Source: Meandrina meandrites (taxonomy: Eukaryota; Cnidaria; Anthozoa; Scleractinia; Meandrinidae). From it: 64,000 nt of DNA. Below, one piece after another: positions 56,701-64,000 of this stretch; the first letter of the stretch is position 1, and each line of letters begins with the position of its first letter. The position numbers and the translations under genes are program-made. Under the pieces are notes generated by a model that was given only the letters and a program-made list of their open reading frames with translations, had not been told where the DNA came from and searched no databases. The stretch spans positions 32,118,491 through 32,182,490 of the forward strand of contig OY855906.1 of the NCBI GenBank assembly GCA_963693305.1, in the 5' to 3' direction.

Positions 56701-59624
56701 TTTGGAAGGAAGGCTAATGAACCCTTACGGACTTCTATAAAGTAGTCAACTATTTAAACTACTTAAAATCTATTAAATAATGTTGATATCCGTGAGGTTG
56801 GTATTTTAAAGATAAATATGCAATTATCAGATGTCATACATTCAATCGTATTAATACTGCACTATGAGTCTATGATAGCATAATCTGTTTTGATTTCCTT
56901 TCGTTCAATAATATTATATTCTAGATATTAAGAGCGTCTGACTGTATTTTTCGAGAATCCCGAGACAGGACCGAAAATTCGAATTTTCTTTTATTTCGTC
57001 CAAAAGACCCTTTTGGTGAACTATTTTCAAAAATATTGTTTAAAAGTTTCAGCGAGTTTTATTTTTTGCGAAATCTGCGAAAGTTGGAAATACCGCCTGA
57101 TCCTGCCCGAACACCAAATAATGGCGGATGGAATTTCTGCAAAATAGAGCAGTTTCAACACGCTAGTACAGAAAGCTGAAAACTTCCCTTGATCTAAATT
57201 TTACACAATTTCTTATCTATCCTTTGGTCATTATTTCTAGCTATATTTCGTCTTGAAGCAAATAAGTTTTGTCCAATTTTCAACCGTTTGAAAAATACAA
57301 CTATCGCGATTCAATTTACATGCCAAATTTTAACTGATTTCAGAGGGTCATAATTCGCAGGGTATATCACTAGCTCGGGAAACAAGGAGTTCACAAGAGA
57401 GAGGTATGCTATGTGTTTGTCATATGTAAATATCTAGTTTGGCCCGTGGAAATTAAGCGCGCTAGACGAAAAACTGTGGAGGTCATTTTGACAAATCGCG
57501 CCAGTTTTGGGCGGATGAGCAAAACCTTGATTTTGTGATCACGTATTAAAACATAATTCAACCTTGTCTTGACAAAAAATATTCTTAGACATCGTTCATC
57601 GCACATGCAAGTAATATATTTAAATAATACCTCATAAGAGTCTCATAAGTGGCCTTGCTAACGGATGGTCAGTCCTCAAGCAATCGGCGAACACAACAGG
57701 TTTCGATGAAAGTCAGCCAATACTAGTAACAGATGAAGAGGAACGTTGCCTGCAAAATCCGATCAACGTTGATGGGCCGGGTAAATCGAGAAAATCCACT
57801 CTAACTTCTTTCTTGTTTATCTCCTGCAATTGTTTCCCATTTTCTTTTAAAAGGGAGGAAAAATTCCAGGCCGGAACGCTAAATCGTGAGCCCGAAGCAA
57901 CATGCAAATAAGACGTTTGTTTACGGGACATCGGATATGCAAATTAGGTAGTTCAGTCACGGTGTCACGCCATGCTATTCTCAACATACTATAAATTTGC
58001 ATATATCCAAGTTTGCACTCTTTAAGCGCTTTATTTGGACTATTTACTCCCCGTATTTTCAGCAGAAGAAATTGGTAGTAAAGGACATGGCCAACAAAGC
58101 AGTAGTGAGAGCTTTTCTGGCATATCTACTGAATTTAGGACAATTTTCGTCTCTAGAACTGCCGTTCGTGGCTTGAGGGTCGACATTGATCAAAACCTGT
58201 TGTGTTCGCCGATTTCTAGAGGACTGACCATCCGTAAGCAAGGCCACTTATGAGGTATGATTTAAATATATTACTTGTATGTGCGATAAACGATGTGTAA
58301 GAATATTTTTTGTCAAGACACAGGTTGAATTATGTTCTAATACGTGATTACAAAATCAAGGTTTTACTCATGGACCGCCCAAAACTGGTGCTATTTGTCA
58401 AAATGCCCTCCATAGTTTTTCGTCTAGCGCGCTTAATTTCCACGGGCCAAACTAGATATTTACATATGACAAACACATAGCATACCTCTCTCTTGTGAAC
58501 TTCTTATTTCCCGAGCTAGTGGTATACGGCCCTGCGAATTATGACCCTCTGAAATCAGTTAAAATTTGGCATGTAAATTGAATCGCGATAGTTGTATTTT
58601 TCAAACGGTTGAAAATTGGACAAAACTTATTTGCTTCAAGACGAAATATAGCTAGAAATAATGACCAAAGGATAGATAAGAAATTGTGTAAAATTGAGAT
58701 CAAGGGAAGTTTTCAGCTTTCTGTACTAACGTGTTGAAACTGCTCTATTTTGCAGAAATTCCATCCGCCATTATTTGGTGTTCGGGCAGGATCAGGCGGT
58801 ATTTCCAACTTTCGCAGATTTCGCAAAAAAATAAAACTCGCTGGAACTTTTAAACAATATTTTTGAAAATAGTTCACCAAAAGGGTCTTTTGGACAAAAT
58901 AAAATAAAATTCGAATTTTCGGTCCTGTCTCGGGATTCTCGAAAAATACAGTCAGACGCTCTTAACTATTTTGTCTCCTGTTGAGAATTTACCGCAATTG
59001 GTTTAACTAAAAACTATATGTAGATTCTTCGACTTCCTCGCCTTAGGTTCTGTTTCAGAATGGACATTATATATGCTGATAACAGTTGAAACATATACAA
59101 AAAGGAGGGAGAGGGGGGGACCCCTGAAAGAAATTGTTTCCAAAACCAAAAATGGCCAAATAAATTGTTTGCAGACATGACAAAAATTTTCTGCAGGAAG
59201 ATGCCACCAGAAAAAAAAATTGTCTGCACAGACAAAGACACAGAAAAAATTGTTTGCACCCCACCCCCATCCCCTGTAAAAACAATGGCTCAACCCTAAA
59301 AATTATCCAGGGTGTCATGCATGGTTAAATTAAAACTAGCCAAACGCCTGCGGGATGCAATATTTATGTTAGGAAAAGTTGGCTTTTCATCTCGATTGGC
59401 TTCGTTTAGTTTACAAGAACGATAAAAAGAACTTGTTAGTCATTTGGTTTGGCTTGGCGTGTTGTGGACAGATCTCTGAATTACAAAACAAACCAGCAAA
59501 TTAATAGCTCAAGATTTTTACGTACCACCGCAAAGCGTTCCTCCTTGTCATCAACTGGAGCTCCTTCGAGGGTCTTAACGCATAAGACAAGTAAAACCAA
59601 TCGCAAAATCTGCGATGGTTGCAT
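45122..59624 (-). CDS. Secreted matrix metalloproteinase (M10A) with two C-terminal ShKT domains
   Basis: Minus-strand exons with GT-AG borders: 59624-59526, 55786-55594, 55475-55268, 55108-54813, 54500-54465, 50052-49945, 45742-45728 and 45258-45122, about 363 residues. Exon 1 is a signal peptide (MQPSQILRLVLLVLCV). The prodomain has the cysteine switch KPRCGVPDL. A furin site GRKKR precedes FAVSGTNW, so activation inside the secretory path is likely. The zinc site is HEIGHLLGLKHS with Met-turn SAIMHA. A short Pro/Thr linker and ShKT 1 (QCVDKYVDC to CAKTCGQC) follow, then a 15-base microexon and ShKT 2 (CTDSGPVSFC to CQKTCNYNC). No hemopexin domain is seen. TAA is reached 11 bases into a sequence that also looks like a splice donor, so a further 3' exon is possible. 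It should cut extracellular matrix or secreted proteins. Confidence 0.88.
46127..46171 (+). repeat. Microsatellite (GTCGGTAT GTAT)n
   Basis: About four units of GTCGGTAT with or without GTAT. Confidence 0.8.
46818..47004. repeat. Palindrome of about 187 bp in an intron of the metalloproteinase gene
   Basis: Arms of about 73 bases (ACAAATAGATTCCATTTTG...GGTAAGAACA and reverse complement) surround a loop of about 40 bases. Confidence 0.75.
47548..47660 (+). repeat. Tandem array with unit GTGGAACTAACCGCAAGCA
   Basis: Four to five diverged units of 22-27 bases. CTAACCG links it to the array at 38805-39040. Confidence 0.55.
48650..48792. repeat. Imperfect palindrome of about 140 bp
   Basis: TACGTTTATCGAGTTATG with GAGAGCACT is mirrored by AGTGCTCTTC and CATAACTCGATACA. 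It is probably a fold-back MITE. Confidence 0.45.
50112..50395 (+). mobile_element. tRNA-derived SINE (plus strand)
   Basis: GCGCGGTGGTCTCATGGTTA (box A region), GAGTTCGAGCC (box B), GGGCAAGACACTTTACTCTC and GGGGTTACCCTGCGATGGAC occur in the same order as in the minus-strand copy at 29990-30247. It is a repeat, not a functional tRNA gene. Confidence 0.8.
51700..53640 (-). mobile_element. 5'-truncated L1/Tx1-like LINE with broken reverse transcriptase
   Basis: On the minus strand from about 53640 the reverse transcriptase core is read: AFADDLTTFLRDV (the FADD catalytic motif), GLKLNAEKTEALWLG, ILGVHFTYD, LTLYGKIQVVKTFVIPKF and GGLRMPHIKTLI. A frame change occurs near 53000-52830. Later frames include a C-terminal zinc-knuckle-like block (PLCTFCHASEESLEHLFC). 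The 3' side ends in a TGTAA repeat (51720-51780). The element is truncated at a TTTA microsatellite and frameshifted, so it is inactive. Confidence 0.85.
53669..53728 (+). repeat. TTTA microsatellite
   Basis: About 15 units of TTTA. Similar TTTA and AAAT runs lie at 13437-13476 and 23885-23911. Confidence 0.9.
54005..54250 (+). repeat. Three tandem units of about 60 bp
   Basis: The unit contains TTTTCGTTTCCCTTGGATAG and TACTTCTCTGTAATTTTCCC. It starts beside TACAGTAAAATCCCGATG, which looks like a single TIR of a pogo-type MITE. Confidence 0.65.
56928..58965. mobile_element. TTAA-flanked element with TIRs of about 780 bp in intron 1 of the metalloproteinase gene
   Basis: TTAA at 56928-56931 and 58962-58965 flank 2030 bases. 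The ends are GAGCGTCTGACTGTATTTTT and its reverse complement; the inverted arms continue almost base for base to about 57715 and from about 58185. The 470-base middle holds only short frames with no recognised domain. Confidence 0.85.
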
Positions 59625-59734
59625 TGTCTTCGCTAGTTCCTTTTTTACTTCTTTTTAGCGAGTTCTCTTTTTTTACCTTTGTCTTTGAAGGCGCTACCTA
59701 GACAAATAACTTGCTTGTTGACAAGATTGTTCTT

Positions 59735-59742
59735 TTTATATA
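59735..59742 (-). promoter_or_regulatory. TATA box of the metalloproteinase gene
   Basis: TATATAAA on the minus strand, about 110 bases upstream of the ATG at 59624. Confidence 0.5.
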
Positions 59743-59749
59743 GCTGGTA

Positions 59750-62700
59750 GTGCAAACCAAAACCTTAAATTTAGGTTGAATTTCATGCTTTTATCTTGCC
59801 TCTTAGGACACAAATAAAACACTTAAACAACACATGATATTTTGGTCCCCTTTTCGATTACTGCATCTATTTTAAACGACAAAGAAAAAGCTGTTATTCA
59901 TGAAATTTTTCAGAAAGGAACGGCATCTTGAGTTCAGACACAAGACGCTAGTTTTTTTTTTTTTTAAACGACTGCGATAAACCTCTTGAGTATAAAATTG
60001 ATAGTAACCTTTTATTTAAATCTTTATTATTACTATTATTTTTATTTCTTACTAGGGTTTCCCAAAATACCCAAAAATGATGTTAACACTGGCGTTCATT
60101 TGAAAAACGTTTAAACGAACTAGATTTGGTTCATCTCTGTCATATTTCATTTGGAAAGTACACTCCTTTTTTGTTTCAAAGTAATAAAGTTTATTAAAGT
60201 GATATAACTTACATAAGAATTACTTTATCACCGGCACTTGAAAAGTAAACATTATTAAGGAAACAAAAGTGAAGAGTACCCGGAAAATCTCCAAACGTTC
60301 TTAAACAGCTTTTATTGAACGTCATAAAGCCAATTTACTTATCTAAAAATAGTCGATTTTTTTGATACTAAAGATTATTATAATTGTTTGTCATTCATAT
60401 TTGCACGTCTTTGTTTCCAATAAACACGTTCTGTAATAGAAATCTGTTTGTAATATTTTCGTAACCTGGCTCGGCAAAATACAAATGGCGGCTGAGTGCC
60501 GTGAATTCACTGGGGCTATTTAGAATAGGCAAAGGTTTATTTCAACCCACGACGACTGACAGTAAAAAAAAAACTTTTGATTTATATTTAACTGATTTCA
60601 CGCGGGTTTAAGCATACAGTCACGTGGTAAAATGAGGGTAATATTCCTGATTTTGAATCATCAACGAAAATCTTTGCAGTTAAAAAGAAAACTAGTAATC
60701 CAGACTGGAACCAAATTGGGCGCCAACAGTACCACATGAAAGTTCTCAATCGCTGCAACACATCTAAGCACACAAATAATAAAAATTGTCGAACGAATCA
60801 GCTTAAAAGTGTTAAATAGACTATGTTTTTCATCCTTGCTATTTTGCAATTAAAAATTTAAACTAGACGACTTCGTGAGGAAATTAGAATAACAATCATT
60901 AAGAGAAGTTATTAGAACATATATTTTTTAAAATTGTTCGCTTGAGATATCAGACGGCTTGAGCTGCTTTTTTTTACAAGTATTTTCAAAGCATTTTGTT
61001 TTGTTGGGTTTTGTTTGGGTAATTTAAGATATCATTAAGTCTCTTTTAGAGAATAAAAATGTTCATTTCCTCTCCATTATTTCAAGTACTGCATTTTAGT
61101 GTAGTTTTCCTGTTTATTTTGTGAGAAAACGTAAGAGATTATTACAGTATTTAGAATGGGTTCAATGGCTTATTGGTGAGTAATTTTTTTTTATGAAAAT
61201 CAAGAAAAGTATCTGAATTAACAACTTACAATAACAGAGTTTCTACCTTTATGATGCTTTCCGAACTAACGCAACAAGCAGCAGTATTTCAATCTTTTCA
61301 GTTTAAAACGACATCAACGTGACAACAATCTTCGACTTCAAAATGTACACCAACACCCAATTATGATAAGTGAACGATTTCATTGCATTTGCTAAAAGGT
61401 TAGCTTTCGTAGTATTTGGAATTGTCCCAAGCTATTTCAATGAGATAGTGTGAATGGCGAGGGAAAATAAGACTTTAAGGCGGGGGTTCACCTGAAGCCC
61501 GTTTTTCCACCGCGTAACTTGGGTTTAATGCGAATATCTCGCTCCCGTTTCAAACACTCTCAAAACCCTCTGTTCATCCCACAAAGCTATGTTTAGCGGT
61601 GTTTTGTAAATTTTTTGGTGATTTTTAGAGATTTTTGGAAAGAGATAGTTTTTCTCAAAGGATTAGTAAAATTTGGAGAAATAAAAAATATAAAAGATTT
61701 AATGTAATTTTAAAATTAGAATTTGAAGTTAAAAATTAATAGATGGACACCCAAACAGTCCCCTGACAACCTGGGGTGATCTTGCGTTGGGGTCAACTGT
61801 CTGGTGGTGTTCCATAAATAATTTTCTTTCTTCTATCCCTTCTATAAAACTCTTAAAATTTCACTCAAATTCACCTTTACCCCAACCTTAAGCTAAAGTA
61901 AATCAGAACGCTAAAGTAAATTTAGCGACCTAGAGGGAAATCAGAAATCAATCAAGAAAAAAGTTATCCATAAAATGGTGTGGACTGATTTTATATGGAA
62001 GCAAGTGAAAATTTCTCTTGATGGAAGGTTAGAACAGTTTTTGTGAATCAAAAACGATATTTCAATTTCCTGGGATCCATCTCTGCTACCGGTAGTGCAA
62101 GGTTCTTAAGGAAACTTTTTGGCTTTTAAAACGATTTTCAATTCATTAACTTTTGGGGGGATCTCTGTTCATTTTTTACAAAATTCAAATAGCTTGAGCT
62201 CAAAATTTCGAACAAAACTGGCAGTTGCTTCTTCGAATTTAACCGCAATTACTATGTGTAAAAGCAGTCCTGTTGATGCTATGAAAAAGTCGACAAAATA
62301 AGCCGAATAATTACATGTAGTCTACAAAATTAAAATATTAGTTCGCACCTCTATAATACAGGACCATCTAGAGAAATCGAAAAATCGAAAAATAGATCCT
62401 ATCTTGTAAATAAATATAAAAAAATTGTCAAAAACGATACCTGAAATGTTTAATAAGAGTTTAAAGAGAGTTTCCTTGGATCCTGTTTTTATTTATTGTA
62501 ATAGATATGTTAATGTAGTATAGGTAGGAGCTTTTTTACTACAAATTTACCGAATCTAGTATAATTATGAAATTCGTTTCTCTTTGCGTAAATCTCAGAC
62601 GAAAGCTTGCCAATTTGTATTCCTGTTTTGCTGACATCATCTGAAGACCTTAGGAAAGCAAAAAGAAGGCCTTAGGCAAAAGAAGTATTCACAAAAGTGC

Positions 62701-63019
62701 CAGCTATGTCATTTACTTTTTATAGTTCGTTTAATTGCTGCTAAACAAGCGATCAAAGTTCCCAAGTTTTACTCCCTCCTGTTTCGTTTCTTTCTTTCTT
62801 TTTGCTTTGCTTTGCTTCTATTCCTTCCTTGTTTATCTTTTTTTATCATTTCTTTTTTTATACAAAGTATGAGTAGAGTATAGTATTGTAAGCAGTGTCT
62901 TGAGCACTGTAACTTGTACCGTTGTTAGCATTTGCTTTGTACTGTAAAATGAATCTGTATTAAAAAATAAAATGTTAGAAATAAGAAATAATTATTCAAT
63001 CAAAGATTTTAAAAAAGGG
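59750..63019. other. Intergenic stretch, no gene seen
   Basis: AT-rich DNA with short open frames and no recognisable domain, splice-bounded exon or clear element ends. CTTT-rich low-complexity sequence lies at 62785-62855. Confidence 0.35.
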
Positions 63020-63906
63020 ATTGAAACGGTTTACGGTCATTTTGTTCCATGGTCAGATCGTTCCAAAGAAAAGTTATTTCGTTCCACAAAAAAGTCATTT
63101 CGTTCCACGATATGGTTAGTTCGTTCCACGACATAGTCAGATCGTTCCACTTGAAAAAAAAATCGGTTATGCAAAGAATTAAACCTGCTTACTCGATGAA
63201 AGTGTAAATAAAAACGTTTCTTTCAATTTATCGAGCTAAATAATACGATAGTACTGTTTATATCAGAGTATGAACTGGTTCGCCATTTTGAATTTTTGCA
63301 AGATGTCGAAACGGAAAATGTTATATCGTTACTCTTCGCGAGTAACGAATTACTAACTTAATATTTAACTAACTGATTTTGATTCTGATGAAGGAGAGAC
63401 TTTTTTCGTTCTATTGTTTTCTCTTTTTCAGTATTACTTCAATGCTAATTAAAGCACGCGCGTTAACTTGAAGTTTTCATTTACTTCAAGTATTCATTCT
63501 GTAAATAAAGGAAAGACTTTTGGTTTTAATTATTGTTTTTCTCCGTATCAAAGCACGCGTCTTTTACGTTGGCTTTTCACTCGAAGAAGCCATATTTAAA
63601 GCGCGTGCAGGGAGATTGGGGAGAGCACAGCGTTGCAAAGCTGTTCCTTTCGCCATTTTGACGATTAAAATTACACGTATAGAATGTGCAGGTTATCAGA
63701 TGAGGTAACTTTAAAGTAGAATTTCACTATGTTTAATGTTTTTTTCTACTTAAACACTTTGTGGAACGATCTGACTATGTCGTGGAACGAACTAACCATA
63801 TCGTGGAACGAAATGACTCTTTTGTGGAACGAAATAACTTTTCTTTGGAACGAAGTGACTTGGAACGATCTGACTATGGAACGAAATGACCGGATACCAT
63901 TGAAAC
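63020..63906. mobile_element. MITE of 871 bp with 8-bp target duplication (hAT-like)
   Basis: ATTGAAAC at 63020-63027 and 63899-63906 flank inverted ends GGTTTACGGTCATTT and (minus) GGTATCCGGTCATTT. Each TIR of about 125 bases is built from repeats of a phrase around TCGTTCCA spaced by about 21-22 bases. Eight-base duplications fit hAT-type transposition. No transposase frame is seen. Confidence 0.8.
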
Positions 63907-64000
63907 ACTTCAAAGCATTTGAAAGACTTCAGATTTTACTTTTTGAAATTCTAGTTGTTTAATAGTTAGATTACTTAGTTTTTGTAACTCGGCATTCATA

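Noticed and set aside
59003..59318. Overlapping minus-strand frames of 81-96 codons rich in Phe and Cys
   Set aside because: They arise from A-rich and T-rich low-complexity repeats in an intron of the metalloproteinase gene; no family resemblance.

Overview
The window looks like animal nuclear DNA: AT-rich, intron-rich and crowded with transposons. The gene content points to a cnidarian, probably an anthozoan such as a coral or sea anemone. The reasons are secreted proteases carrying ShKT (sea-anemone-toxin-like) domains and glycine-rich linkers, and a Polinton/Maverick (adintovirus-like) element of the type common in cnidarian genomes. The organism call is inference; no species is claimed.

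Region 1 (1-9740) is the right part of a Polinton/Maverick-type virus-like transposon whose left part lies outside the window. On the plus strand it carries the C-terminal part of a capsid-type protein, a small basic core-like protein, an adenain-like cysteine protease, two proteins sharing one N-terminal domain (the second with a phospholipase A2-like domain), a two-helix membrane protein and a DDE integrase with a frameshift. On the minus strand it carries an unknown protein and a 1323-residue protein-primed family-B DNA polymerase. Every start codon except the integrase's and that of the protease, which has none, is directly preceded by a TATA-like motif. A family of short palindromes (GTGGGGTA...TACCCCAC) is scattered through the structural-gene half, often in frame inside genes. 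The element ends in a 206-bp palindrome.

Region 2 (9741-12360) holds two TTAA-flanked non-autonomous DNA elements and then tandem promoter-like modules. Region 3 (12389-20700) is a complete eight-exon gene for a secreted chymotrypsin-fold serine protease with a poly-Gly/ShKT/poly-Gly/ShKT tail. Region 4 (20700-27480) is a transposon-rich spacer with a pogo-like MITE, a TTAA element nested precisely in an older LINE, and further promoter modules. Region 5 (27508-35960) is a ten-exon tandem paralogue of the first protease. Region 6 (36000-44830) is gene-poor and contains hairpins, tandem repeats and decayed DNA-transposon pieces. Region 7 (45122-59740, minus strand) is a matrix metalloproteinase gene with a furin site, no hemopexin domain and two C-terminal ShKT domains; its introns contain a tRNA-derived SINE, a LINE and a 2-kb long-TIR TTAA element. 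Region 8 (59740-64000) shows no gene and ends with an 871-bp MITE flanked by an 8-bp target-site duplication.

The three host genes are all secreted proteases (two S1, one M10) that end in ShKT modules, with the metalloproteinase convergent to the serine-protease pair. This suggests a local cluster of ShKT-armed extracellular proteases. Splice sites, domain calls and element borders were read by eye from sequence; no alignment or database search was run.
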